A stretch of 47,812 nucleotides of DNA from contig BBFD01000003.1 in the NCBI GenBank assembly GCA_001313065.1, forward strand, positions 1 through 47,812. The letters are read 5' to 3'. The notes under the pieces were generated by a model, which saw only the letters and a list, made by a program, of their open reading frames with translations, did not search any database and had not been told where the DNA came from. A program made the translations under genes and the position numbers. The stretch is from Silvimonas sp. JCM 19000. GTDB taxonomy: Bacteria; Pseudomonadota; Gammaproteobacteria; Burkholderiales; Chitinibacteraceae. Shown in pieces: positions 8,098-19,104 of this stretch. Every line of letters begins with the position of its first letter. The first letter of the stretch is position 1.

Positions 8098-9576
8098 CTC
8101 AGCTGGTGAAAGCGCTGTTGCGGCATGCCACGCTCAATCCATCGCGCGTGGCCATTGAGACCGCAACAATTCAATTTACCTACGCCCAGCTCGCTACTGC
8201 TGTCGCAGATCAGGCGGCCTGGCTGCTCGAACAGGGCGTGGCTGCCGGTAGTCGTGTCATCTTGGCTCAGGGTAACGATGCCTGGCATTTGGTCAACGTG
8301 CTGGCGGTAATGTCCATAGGCGCAATAGACATCTCCGTTTCACCTGACGAATCCCATGATGTGATTGCAGGAATCATGGCACAGACCCTGCCATGTCTCG
8401 TCATCCATGAGGGCGGCGCAGGGGTGTGTGCAGCATTAACACTCGCAGAAGCACAGGTTTTACGCGAAGGCACCGAAGCACGTTTCGCTGCCAGATTTGC
8501 CAATGTACAACCTGATCCTCTCGCCGAACTGCACCGGCTGGGTGTCTTCACGATTCAGTTCACCTCAGGTTCCACAGGACGCCCCAAGGGGGTCCTGCTC
8601 ACCGCGGAGGGGTTCTCTGCAACGGTGCTGTCCAGCCCCCATCTTGCTGAGCATGAAGGGCGCCGCATTTTTTTCTCGGCCTGCCGTTGTGCAACAGCTA
8701 CGGAAGAACTCAAGCTTTTGAGTTTTTTTGTATATGGGCGGGACGCTCATATTGGACAAGGGGTTCGGCCTCCCCGACGAACTCTTTGAGAAATTGGCAA
8801 AGCACCGTATTCAGGTCCTTGAAGCCCCCCCGGCTGTCTATGAAGTACTGGTACGTAGTGGCCGCTTGGCAAGCCGGGGCCTGCCCTTGCTCGAGCGTTG
8901 CGGCATGGCGGGAGGGCGCATAACGCCAACTTTGCTGGAACGGCTCTGGAAGCATTGCCCGCACCTGGTTTTGACGAACCGGTTTGGTGTTACGGAAATA
9001 TCCGGTGGCTTGTGTCGTATCCATCTGAGTCCGGAACACATAAAAAAGCACGGATATCCCCTGTGGCAAAGCGTTCCCTTACGTGCAGATCCGGGTACGC
9101 AACGAAAGTGGTCATCCGCAAGTAACGGGGGAAAGTGGGGCCGTAGAAGTGCTTAGTCCTGGCCGGATGCTCGGTTACCTCGGAGACGCCCCTACTCAGG
9201 GTTGGTATGCAACTGGCGATACCGGGTACATCAACGCCGATGGCGAGCTAACCCTGCTGGGTCGGACCAACGACATGATCAAGCGGGCAGGTGTTCGGAT
9301 TTTCCCTCAAGAACTGGAACGGGTTCTGGCTGCGTGTAGCCAGGTGGACGATGTCGCTGTGCTGCCGTGGGTTGATACGCAAGGAATGACAGAGCGGGTC
9401 ATTGCATTTGTGGTCGGAGATGTGGCCACGCCCGAGTTGGTTGCATGGTGCCAAGCCGATTGCCGCGAGAGCGTTTGCCCGATCGCATCGTCAATGTTCA
9501 GCAAATTCCCCTGTCACCTACCGGCAAAATTGATCGGCAACGCTTGCTCGCTAGCCTGGCTATTACGGACCGCTAA
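8094..9576 (+). CDS. AMP-forming acyl/aryl ligase (ANL family), probably loads the ACP
   Basis: ANL enzymes activate a carboxylic acid as acyl-AMP and pass it to a thiol (CoA or a carrier protein). Visible motifs in order: IQFTSGSTGRPKGVLLT (P-loop), LPLCNSYGRTQAFE (after correction), VYMGGTLILDKG, WYATGDTGYI, LLGRTNDMIKRAG, and the C-terminal PLSPTGKIDR with the catalytic Lys. Frames break at T 8668-8674, T 8723-8729, near 9080 and near 9460. The true end is LASLAITDR with a stop at 9576, about 493 residues. Presence of a dedicated ACP and a chorismatase next door suggests hydroxybenzoate as substrate. It overlaps the radical SAM gene by 4 bases. Confidence 0.88.
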
Positions 9577-9592
9577 TTCGGGATACCAAAAC

Positions 9593-10793
9593 ATGATTTC
9601 GACTCAGGACTCGCAGCTTGTACTCAAGTCAACAAATGACTCGACGTGGCGTGTTGTACATGAACATCGCGTACCGTTTGGCAGTGTCCATCATCGATTT
9701 GTCCTGGCCGAACTGGACACCCGCATTGCAGCCCAGCATCCCGAATTGCCCGTGCCGCAACAAAGTTCAATTTTAAAAATCTCGCTTTATTGCGCGGAGA
9801 TGGCATGTTTACAAGCAACTCGAGCCCGCCTGGCTGGAGTCTATGACCTCCCCCTTGCTGCGATCGAATGCGTTGCGCAACCGTATCACGGGTCTGGAGA
9901 GCTCGCCGCGCTGATCTGGGTCATTGAAGGTGAGCAAGTGGGCCGATTGCGTCAGGGCGCGTGCCATATATTGCGCCAGCCGGAACTGGAGTGGGCGATT
10001 GCAGGCTGGCAGAGTGAATCGCACGCAGAATATGCGCTGGAAGCGCTGACCGAATCTGCATTCCAGTCCGTGGAGGCAGATCTACGCGCCGCAGGTTTCG
10101 GATTTGCCCAGTGGGTTCGTACCTGGATCTACATTGGTCAAATTGAGGCGGAGAGCCGGCATTCGGGCACTATCAAGATGTCAATCGAGGTCGTAAAAAA
10201 CGCATTCAACCATTGGTCCGCCCATCGCTATCCAGCAAGCACGGGTATCGGGAGCCTGAGTGGCCTTGGCTTGACTTCGTTGGCTGTTGCCAGCGCTTGC
10301 GCCACGGTGATCCCGGTGGAAAATCGATATCAGACGAGTGCGTGGTCTTATCCCTCAGCGATCTCGACATCAGCGCCACTTTTTTTCACGCGGGATGGCG
10401 GTCCAGATCGAGGATCAGGCGCTAGTGCTGATATCAGGGACAGCCAGCATTATTGATTCAGAAAGTGTTCATCCAGGAGATATCAAAGGCCAGGTCCAGC
10501 AAACCTTTTCTAACGTTGCGGCTGTAATTCGCGGCGCAAATCAAGCACTCAACGACGACGCCGCTGCGTTGCAGCTTTTGTGTAGCTGTGTGGTGTATGT
10601 GAAAACCGAAGGGTTACTGCCAGCAGTGAAAGCACTGTGCAGCGAACACTTGCCCAGAGGTATTCCCGTTGTCTACAGCGTGGCGCATGTGTGTCGTGAC
10701 GAACTACTTGTTGAGATAGAAGGTGTTGCAATCGTGCGTGCGGCTCAGGTGCCTCATGAGTCAAAGCCATTTTGTGGTCAGGCCATTCCCTGA
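9593..10793 (+). CDS. Chorismatase-like protein (FkbO/Hyg5/XanB2 family)
   Basis: Chorismatases split chorismate to pyruvate plus a dihydroxycyclohexadiene or hydroxybenzoate. They use a fold built of two RidA-like halves. Frame-corrected blocks fit: WVRTWIYIGQI, YQDVNRGRKNAF, PASTGIGSLSG, then LVLISGTASIIDSES-HPGD, QVQQTFSNVAAVI, VVYSVAHVCRDELLVEIEG. The SGTASI...HPGD block and the CR..LLVEIEG ending are the strongest evidence. About 399 residues, slightly longer than known members. Breaks lie near 10166, at A 10195-10200 and T 10380-10386. Which product it makes (3- or 4-hydroxybenzoate or a diene) cannot be read by eye. It would supply the aromatic building block of the pathway. Confidence 0.75.
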
Positions 10794-12111
10794 TAACTGG
10801 CCTATCCCGACAGGCTGTACCGGACGCATTTTGGTAGCGGGGCTCGCCCAAGGGCACGAAGCCTACTATTTGATCGATTTCGGTGCCCGTTTGACGCGTT
10901 TGTGTCTTGTGCTGGATTCGGGCTACTCGCAGCAGATGCAAGCATGGCTGGAGCAGCATTTACCGCTGGACGCATTGCCTTATGGTGTTCTGACACACGA
11001 AGCGCTACTCCCCAATTTCATCCAGCCACACGAAGCGTTAAGCGTTGCAGATGGGCGGGTGGTCGTTGCTATGCACAACACCAGTTACATGCGTGTGATT
11101 GATTTTGAACAACAGCAAATTGGTGCCTATCCGGATGCAACATTCCGGCCGGTAATGCTTTCCGCTACCAATTCACTGAATAGCGCAGCTGACACTCTGT
11201 ATTTTGCCAGCACCAGTTTGCATGACCGCGCGCTGCGATACGCTGACGGCGTCCAGGAACTGGATACCCGAATTCTGGCTTGTGACGTTGATTTGACCTC
11301 TCCACCGGAGGAGGTGTTTGCGCTAAAAAAACCAACGAGGCCATCCATGAAGTTCGTACTTGTGGCGATTCTGACTATTTGATTCTGACTGAGTTTCCTT
11401 TGGTCGCCCCCGGCGCGGCGCCGCCAAATCAAGGTAATCCCTTTTCAAACCAGTCGGATTGGCAAGCCTATCGCGAGGCCGGATTACACCAGGCACAGCT
11501 ATACCGGCTGAATTTAAATGACCAGACCGGTGAAGTTACCCGCCCCCCTTGGGCTACTCCAGCACATAGAATTTTCACTGACCAACCCTGATCAGTTCTA
11601 TCTGTCCTGTCACAACTTATCAAAGACCCATGGCCGTTTGTTGTTGCATGGCGCAGGTGCATTGATCAAGGGGCATGTGGAAGGTGACAAGGTTTACTAC
11701 GACGAGGTTCGGACTACCTCCGAGTTCTTGCGCGTTACGTCCCATAAGGTCTTTCGTTATGGTGACGAAGCACGGGTAGCTGTCACGGTCTACCCCGACA
11801 AATTCTATTTGTTCAGAGACAGTGATTTCAGTCTGATCAAAGCAATTACGCTATTTGAACATCCTCCAATCGATGTCTCAGGCCAATTGCACTTTTGCGT
11901 TCTTCAGCCGCATATGCCCTTGTGGATTGAGACCTCGGATGATGGGCGTTTCGTGATTCTGGTCTCGAATACGCATATCTATATCTATGACCAAACGAGT
12001 GACACGCTGGAAACTTGCGTTGGATACAGTGCCGACGACGGCTTTATGGGGACAGCGCACATAACTAACCTTAACGACTTTGTTCCACCGTCCAGAGCTG
12101 CATTGGAATGA
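10756..12111 (+). CDS. Predicted cytoplasmic beta-propeller-like protein of unknown function
   Basis: About 451 residues, starting MSQSHFVVRPFPDNWPIPTG. It has many short strand-turn units with spacing typical of a propeller, for example GRVVVAMHNTSYMRVIDF, ADTLYFASTSLHDRALRY, GDSDYLILTEFPLVAPG and GRFVILVSNTHIYIYD. There is no signal peptide or membrane segment, so it should act in the cytoplasm. His residues occur in LSCHNLSKTHGR and in HPPIDVSG-like positions. I recognise no family. Frames break at A 11325-11331 and C 11543-11548. It overlaps the chorismatase end by 38 bases and the aminotransferase start by 4, so it is a built-in part of the operon and may be an enzyme new to such pathways. 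Confidence 0.6.
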
Positions 12112-13318
12112 GTTTATCAACGCTTCTTACGCGAACGCTGGAACGTCGCCCACCTTCGCATGGCTACCTTGAGCGTTTTGCCTGGGTTAGTGCCGCACGC
12201 AAGGCGTGGGTGGGGGGGCCATTGCTGGACTTCGGGGTGGCAGATGCCTATACCAGCCCCCCCCGCCGCGCTGCTGGATTATGTGCGTAGCGTGGAGGAC
12301 AGCCCGACGCTGCATGGCTACACATTTTATGATCAGCCGGAGTTCGAGGCGGCGACCCTGCAATACCTGAGCACATTGGCACCCGGGGTACGTGCGGAAG
12401 AACTGGATGTTGTGGCCACCGATGGCGCGAAAGGGGCACTGGCCTTGTTGGCGCGTGGCCTGGTCGAACCAGGGGACCATGTGCTGGTGACCGATCCGGG
12501 CTATGAAGCATTTGCCACCCAAGCGGAGCAAGCGGGGGCATTCGTTCAACGTATCCCGTTTGCCGAGGGGGCCGACTTGTTAGCGCAGTTGGAGTCCTTG
12601 ACACCAGAGGCGTTGGATCAGGTTCATTTATTGCTGGTGAACTTCCCGAATAATCCAACGGGCTCGTTGTTGAATCGTTCGCAATGGCAGCGCCTGGTTA
12701 CGCTATGCAGCCGTCACCAGATCCTTCTCATCAACGATGCTGCCTATGCCCCCTTCGTGTTCAACGAAGCAGACAGAACATCGCCATTCGATATTGAAGG
12801 CGCTCATGAGATCGCCCTTGAAGTGCATACCTTCTCCAAGGCATTCCAGATACCCGGCTGGCGCCTCGGATTTGTGGTCGGTGCTCATACAGTTGTGAAG
12901 CGGCTGCGGCAACTTGCGAGTGTGTACGGTTCAGGATCTCCGCGCTTGTTACAAGGGGCGGTACTGACTGCATTGCGGGATATGGACTATGCCCAGCGGC
13001 TCCGTGCGGAAACCGAGGCCCGACTGCAAGGTCTGGTGGCTGTTTTACGCAAACATGGATTTGCTGCCGAGCTCCCCAAAGCGACTTTTTTTTGTTTTCT
13101 GCCGCGCACCTCAGCGCTGGACCAGCAACGGGCCGGTGCTACTGGATGCATTAGTCGCTGCGCAGACGCTGGCCAGGCAAGCTGGCGTTATCGCGATCCC
13201 CTGGCAGGTGCGCAATAAACCGATGCTGCGTTTCTCTGTAGCGTTCCGGGGCGAGCCTGACATTGTGCTTGCCGAGCTGGATGGACGCCTGAGTCAGCTA
13301 ACTCCTCAATTCGATTAA
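12108..13318 (+). CDS. PLP-dependent aminotransferase, class I/II
   Basis: A fold type I PLP enzyme of about 402 residues. Evidence: GAKGALALLARGLVEPGDHV, then NFPNNPTGSLLNRSQ (PLP-ring contact), INDAAYAPFVFNE (Asp to PLP nitrogen), and HTFSKAFQIPGWRLGF, where Lys of FSK is the Schiff-base residue. These blocks resemble LL-diaminopimelate and aspartate-type aminotransferases. Frames break at C 12257-12264 and T 13086-13093; the true C-terminus contains LRFSVAFRGEPDIVLAELDG. With the DapF-like gene directly downstream, it probably makes or interconverts a non-standard amino acid for the product. Substrate unknown. Confidence 0.87.
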
Positions 13319-13340
13319 ACATATTTAACTGACGAAAATC

Positions 13341-14201
13341 ATGTTTGAGAAATTTGAAAAGTATCACGCACTTGGCAACGATTATTTAGTCACGCACGCC
13401 ACGGAGGTTCCGGATGTCGCGAGCATTCAACAACTCTGTAATCGTCATACAGGCCTTGGTAGCGACGGCATCCTCCTGAACGGGAAACGCCACGGGGATG
13501 TTTTTTGACCTGCGGATTTTGAACCCGGACGGCTCCGAGGCAGAGAAAAGCGGCAACGGGCTACGCATTTTTTGCGCGGTTTTTTGTTTGATGAGGGGCT
13601 GGTTGGGCATGAACCTTTCAAGGTCAGCACCCGTGGTGGGGTCGTTATATGCCGTGTGTGGAACCCACCTGAAACTGTAACCGTTGAGATGGGGCAGGCC
13701 CAATTTGCCACGGCGCAGATTCCGGTCAACTTGCCTCATCCAGAAGTACTTGATTACCCACTGGAGCTGGACGGCATTACCCTGCGCATAAATTGCGTAT
13801 CTATGGGTAATCCTCATTGCGTGATTCTGATCGCGGCCGATGTGGACGGTGAGGCAATGGCTAAAAAAGTGGGGGGCAACCCTGGAACATCACCCTTGTT
13901 TCCTGGCCGGACCAACGTTCAGTTTGTTCAGGTGGCCGATCGCAACACCCTGAAGCTATGGATATGGGAACGAGGTGCAGGCTATACGCTGGCCTCTGGC
14001 AGTAGCAGTTGCGCCGCCGCCAGCGTAGCGTTCCGGCTGGGACTTTGTGACCGGACTATCACATTGAACATGCCGGGTGGACAGCTTGCAGTAGTCATCC
14101 GGGATGATATGCAGGTTGAAATGACTGGCCCGGTGACCCCGGTTGCAAGCATGCAGTCCAGACTCGCTTTGGGCGTAATGGATGCCCACCGTGTTCTCTG
14201 A
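13341..14201 (+). CDS. DapF-like isomerase with both catalytic cysteines replaced by serine
   Basis: The fold is clearly that of diaminopimelate epimerase: FEKYHALGNDYLV, LCNRHTGLGSDGILL, NPDGSEAEKSGNGLRI, VSMGNPHCVILI, FPGRTNVQFVQV, WERGAGYTLASGSSSCAAA. In true DapF the two thiols sit in (A/M)CGNG and (T)LACG. Here both are Ser (KSGNG and LASGS), and the usual Glu of AGET is Tyr. Substrate-binding Asn positions remain. About 285 residues. Frames break at T 13501-13506, T 13568-13573 and T 13580-13585. A two-thiol racemization mechanism is therefore unlikely. PhzF-like isomerase, dehydratase or binding roles are alternatives. Probably acts on the amino acid handled by the preceding aminotransferase. 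Confidence 0.82.
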
Positions 14202-15171
14202 GCTTGCCGCTTCGATGCCTGCCTCACGAAGAGCATGGCAGGTCCAGTTCTCCGAGGGAGTCGGTTCCGCACTCTATTCCCAAGGGGAATCTGGCTGGCC
14301 ACTATTTTGGCGCTCAATGCACCGGCCATGCCGGCTGCGTTTTTTTGTTCCGATCAGCAACGCACTGGATCACCGTTATAGCTGGTTAATCCCGAGCTAT
14401 TGCGGGCTCGGCAACAGCACAGCGGCACCGGCGACCTTTGCTACCCTGGTTGAACAAATGCAAGCGCAGTTACACGCATTGCCAGGACCAACAATGCTTT
14501 TGGCTATAGCGCCGGAGCCAAGTTGGCAAGTGCATTGCTTGCCCAGCACACCAGGCGTACCGATCTGGCGGCTTGCATGCTGAATGGCGCGTTTTTTCGA
14601 TGGAGCGCAGCGCACCCGGCAACGCTTTGCGCCAGTCCTGGCCCGGCTCGGCAAGCACAAACCGGTAGACCCTGGGCTGTTACGTCAGATATTGCGACTG
14701 ATCGAAGACCGGGCCGAACGCCCCACATCCGCCCTGATTGAAGATTTGCAGCTCAACTGGGGTCGCGAGCTTGCCGAGATTTTATTTCGCCCGGCGCAAA
14801 ACCCCACTGGCCAGGTACTGCGTCTGGACCGACTGAACGGACAAACGCAGCTGCATAACTACCTGACGCTGATATCCGATTTCGCACTGAAAGATGTGCG
14901 CCCACTACTGCAAAACGTCACCACCCCGCTCCTGTTCATTGCGGGAGCAGATGATACTTTGGTCGACCCAGCGCAATCGGTTGCAGTGAGTCGCCATGCA
15001 GCACGATCGGAGTGTCATCTTTTAACTGGCGCTACTCATTACGCGCCACTGGAACAGCCGCTTTGTATTGCGCGCCATATTGATACCTTCATACGGACAT
15101 GGCGCGCGTCGGCGGCGAGCTTGCCCATAGATCCAGCAACGCAAGATCTGTTTGTGTCTCAGGAACCCTAA
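14182..15171 (+). CDS. Alpha/beta hydrolase-fold protein
   Basis: Reconstructed as about 329 residues. The nucleophile elbow, GYSAGAKLASALL, appears after adding one G near 14502. The acid loop is LLFIAGADDTLVDPA, with Asp in the expected place, and the catalytic His is in LTGATHYAPLEQP. Together they give a complete Ser-Asp-His triad in the right order. Frames break near 14306, at T 14340-14346, near 14502 and at T 14592-14597. In this operon it could release or edit the carrier-bound intermediate (type II thioesterase role) or act as an acyltransferase. It overlaps the DapF-like gene by 20 bases and ends one base before the following ATP-grasp start. Confidence 0.8.
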
Positions 15172-15172
15172 C

Positions 15173-16427
15173 ATGCCAGGCTCGAATCTCATTCTCTTTG
15201 AAGCAACCTTCGTTCCGGAGGCCATACAGATGACGCTACCAGCCATTCTGGATGCGCTAGAGGGCTTCGAATCAATGGACCTGTTTACCAGTACTGCCTG
15301 TGCAGCACTGTTGCCCATTGCGGCTCAACGCACAGATATCCGTGTGCATGCGTTTGATCATTATTTTTCTAACCCGGAAGTAGAACTTCAGGCGTTGACC
15401 GTAGCGCAAAGCAAGCGGATCTCGCATGTACTGGCACTTCGCGAGTTTGATTTGTTGCGAGCAGCCAGAGTCCGTGAGCAGGCAGGCCTATCCGGCATGT
15501 CCGCGCATACTGCTGAGGGTTTCCGGGACAAACTGTTCATGAAAGAACGTGCGCGTGCGGCAAAGGTACGCACGCCGAACTTCATGTCCGCAGACAACGC
15601 CACAGAGCTTGCGATGGCAGCCAGCCAGTTTGGCTATCCTCTGATCGTAAAACCCCGGCGCAAGGCCGGCGGCGTGGGTTTCAAGGTGCTGCACGCCCCC
15701 GTGGATCTGGTCAACCTATGCCAGGCTGCAGCGTCGGAACTCGATTGGGATCAGGGCCTCGACTTGATCGCTGAAGAATTCATGACCGGGCGCATGTTTC
15801 ATGCAGACGGCATCTGGAATGGAAGCGATTTCCAGTTTTTTTTCGCCAACGAGTACGTCGGATTAAAACAACATCACGCCTTCAACCCCGAGGTTGACCA
15901 ATACCCGTTGTCAGGCAGTCTCAATCTGCTCCGTATGATCCTGTCTGGGCACCACTAAGAGATTTTGCTCGTCAGACTCTGACGGTCCTGGGGGAAGGCG
16001 CGATATTCGCATTCCATATTGAAATCTGGGAAACGCCGGCAGGATTCAGCCTGAATGAGGCGGCCAGTCGTACCGGGGGCGGCCAGGTCTTTGAGCTGCT
16101 GTGGCGCCTTTTTTTTGGTAGCAGCCGGATGCCTGTCATTTGCGCGCGCTGCTGGGCAACTTGCCGAGTCAGAGCCAGATTGAGCCCGTTGAATATACAT
16201 TGGTCGCGCGTATTCCCCGTCGTGCAGGTGTTTTCCATGGGCTACCTGACTCAGAGATAGCGGAGCTCCAGTGGAAACTCTTCACCCAACCTGGTAGTGA
16301 AGTACCGGCACCTGCGACCTGGGTCGATACCATTGGTTATATTTTCTGCCGGGGTCAGACCCGAGATGCCGTTACAACGCTTTACTGGCAAGCTCGCGAG
16401 CAAATCCACGCAGCGATTGTTGCTTGA
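15173..16427 (+). CDS. ATP-grasp carboxylate-amine ligase A
   Basis: ATP-grasp enzymes form amide bonds through acyl-phosphates. Here: RDKLFMKERARAAKVRTPNF (hinge), YPLIVKPRRKAGGVGFKVL (ATP-phosphate lysine and Gly loop), LIAEEFMTGRMFHADGI (adenine-side Glu), then, after a one-base break at about 15948, FHIEIWETPAGFSLNEAASRTGGG (Mg-binding Glu/Asn-type strand). Another base is missing near 16126. The C-terminal part VEYTLVARIPRRAGVFHGLP resembles the lobes of carnosine synthase/PylC-like members. About 418 residues. It is related to the last gene of the operon (19105-20357), so the two may add two different residues. Confidence 0.83.
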
Positions 16428-16431
16428 GCGG

Positions 16432-17801
16432 ATGGACGCCCCAGTCATGCAAATACTGAGCCCTTTTCAATCCGATCTCTGGAATTCCTGGTTGGCCGCG
16501 CAGGCAGACACGGGTGCAGCGTTACGTGCAGAATTCCAACGGCCTTTTCTGCAATCCCATGAACGCTATCCAGGGATTGCCTATTTGCCTCCTTTGTTTG
16601 ACCAGGTGTTCCTGGATGAACTAGGTGCTGACATCGCCGCGCTTTTACGAGTGGTGCGTAGCCTGCCAGAACGTCTGTTTGATGGCGACGTCGCACGCAT
16701 GCTCGATTTTCAAGGAGTCAGCGACAGCGAAAGGGATCTGGTGTTGGCATGGTCCGACAACACTGCACTGGATCAGGCCATGTTGTTTGCACGCCCCGAC
16801 GTGTTACTGGCCCAAACTGGCGCGTACGTTGTTGAAATGAATGTCGGGACTGCATTGGGTGGACTAGGGTCATGCGATCGGATCGCGCGTTCGGTCCAGG
16901 AAAGTTCGTTTGCCAGGCATATGACGGCACAGGGTGTTTCGTTGGTTTATACGCCCATGATGCAGATATGGCATCGGGTGATCCGCGCCTTATTGCCCGA
17001 GACCTGCGAGAAACAACCTTTTATTTATGTTGCACTGGTCAACCCGCGCGAATTGGCGTCGCCACTTCCATATCATCAAGATTTTATTGATGCAGTCATA
17101 TTGGGCGGAGCAAAGGCCCAGACTGGATTACTTCAGGATTTACAAGTTACAGACGCTGGGGTGTTTGCAGGGGACCAGCGCATTGACCTGATTTATCCCA
17201 TGTTCACTTACGCTGAATTGCGTAAAAACGAAGTCCCTGCCAGTGTTTTCAAAGGTTTACGTTCGGCATGGCTGCAGCATCAGGTTGTGTTCCCTGGTCA
17301 CCCCGCGACCATCCTGTTTGATAACAAAACCAACCTGGAACTCCTGTCGGCCCAGAAATATGCCCATTTCTATACGGCGCAGGAACTTGCGTTGATAAAG
17401 AAAATGGTACCCGTCACTTATAAACTCACCGCCGAAGCGATAGACGATGCTTTGCTACAGCGGGAACACCTTATCCTGAAGCCTGCTTCGTCATTTGGTG
17501 GAGATAGGGTAGTGGTGGGCAGCGATGTCTCCAGGCAGGAGTGGGAAGCACTTCTACGGGCTGCAGCCGAAGAGGCCGCTGTATATATCGTGCAGCAAAA
17601 AAAGTAGACCTGCCGTTAGCCTACCCAAATATCGCGGAAGCGACTTTGCATTCGACTGCTAGCCTGGGTGCAATGACTCTCGGGTACCAACCCGCGGGCT
17701 ATTTTCTACGCGAGATGGATTTACATGAAGGGACCCCCGTTATCAATCTTGGGCGCGGGGCCCGAATGGGCACCGCCCTCAGCGTTGAGGGTCAGCTATG
17801 A
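16432..17801 (+). CDS. Putative circularly permuted ATP-grasp-like ligase
   Basis: About 455 residues, start MDAPVMQILSPFQSDLWNSW. Suggestive blocks are VVEMNVGTALGGLGSCDRIA in the first half, IYPMFTYAELRKNEVPASVF, then TILFDNKTNLELLS and HLILKPASSFGGDRVVVGSD near the C-terminus. A KP-x-x-(S/G)-x-GG element late in the chain, followed by the AVYIVQQ strand and FLREMDLHEGTPVINLGRGA, is what one expects of permuted ATP-grasp folds as in glutathionylspermidine synthase-like proteins. The family call is tentative. One frame break at A 17597-17603. Overlaps the exporter gene by 4 bases (ATGA). Confidence 0.55.
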
Positions 17802-19097
17802 GTGATCAGTCCCAGACCACACTCCGGTCAGTCAAGCGCATGGTAATGGCACGCTCGATCAGCGCAATTGGATCTCGCCTTACCACCTTTGCTCTTGATA
17901 TATGGGTTTACCAGACAACCGGGTCATATCGTAGCTTTGTTTTGCTGGCTTTCCTGGCCGCGTTGACGACGCTATTGATCGGTCCCTGGGCCGGAGCGCG
18001 GGTAGATGCCAGCCATAAAGGCAAGACCCTGCTCATCACCGAGTACGCGGCGTTGACGGTTATATTGGCCAGTTTCCTGGCGTTGCTTTGCGGTCGTCTT
18101 TCAGTCCCATTGATCGGTGCCACTATCGTTTTAATGACTGCAGCCGATGCGTTCCGCTGGCCCGCAATCCAGTCCTCAATCACGGCGTTAACCCCCAAAG
18201 AGGACCTGGGACAAATCAACGGTTTACTTGAATCCTGCGTTCTGCCACAGTTGTGGCAGGGCCGTTGCTTGGGGCAGCGGCTGTCGCCAGCATTGGCATG
18301 CAAGGCATCTTTGCCATTGATATCGCCACTTTTCTGGTGTCGATCGCGTTGATTCGCTCGCTTGTGCACAACCCTGCACTGGAAGGATTAACCGCTGTTC
18401 AGCGCAAGGTGTCAGGTGGCGTGCGCTTTGCCTTCAAATGGCTGTTAACCAAACCACCTTTGCTTGGGTTGCTGGGGTTTTTTCGCCGCGATTAATTGCG
18501 GCTTTGCGATCATAACGACCATGCAAGTGCCCTACATTCTTTCGCTGACCAATCCAACAGGTTTGTCGATCTGTATCGCAACAATGGGATTGGGCACCTT
18601 GACCGGCGGACGATTGTTTGGGCATTTCTCTCGTTCATTGTGCGCAGAAACGACTTTACTGGTCGGGGTCGGCATCGAAAGTATTGCAGTGGCTTGTTTG
18701 GGCGCTTCATCCAGTGTGCTGGTGATGAGTGTCTGTACGCTGACGATGGGAGCGACCGCTTCATTCGCTGCGGCAGCCAACCAAACCATTTGGCAACGCA
18801 ACGTGCCCTATGAACTTCAGGGACGGGTGATTTCGGCTCGCTCGATCCTCGCATTCAGCACGCCCCCACTTGCGTTGCTTACTGCAATTCCGTTGCAAAA
18901 AAAGGCATATTTGAGCCGTGGCTTGGTGCCAGTACACCTGGTCAGTGGGTTCACCGTATATGGGCGGGTGAACCCGTTGGGCTTATGTTGTCGACTCTGG
19001 CAGCCGGCATTTTTTTATCATTACTGTCAGTCTGCTACTGCTTGGTGGATTTGGGCTTTCGGAACGCAAGTCCCGGCTCTCCCCAAGTCAGATCTAA
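17798..19097 (+). CDS. MFS transporter, probable product exporter
   Basis: A multi-pass membrane protein of about 432 residues. The first helices are VMARSISAIGSRLTTFALDI and FVLLAFLAALTTLLIGPWAG, followed by a basic loop RVDASHKGKTLL, as in MFS drug-exporter families with 12 helices. Later helices include MQGIFAIDIATFLVSIALI and TLLVGVGIESIAVACLGA. Frame breaks: near 18241, T 18478-18483, A 18897-18903 and T 19010-19016. The natural end is LLLLGGFGLSERKSRLSPSQ with a stop at 19097. Its place inside the operon argues for export of, and self-protection from, the product. Confidence 0.85.
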
Positions 19098-19104
19098 GGG
19101 TCTT

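Noticed and set aside
12257..12264. A real early stop in the aminotransferase gene after about 60 codons.
   Set aside because: The break falls exactly in a run of eight C residues; removing one C gives a continuous, well conserved enzyme.
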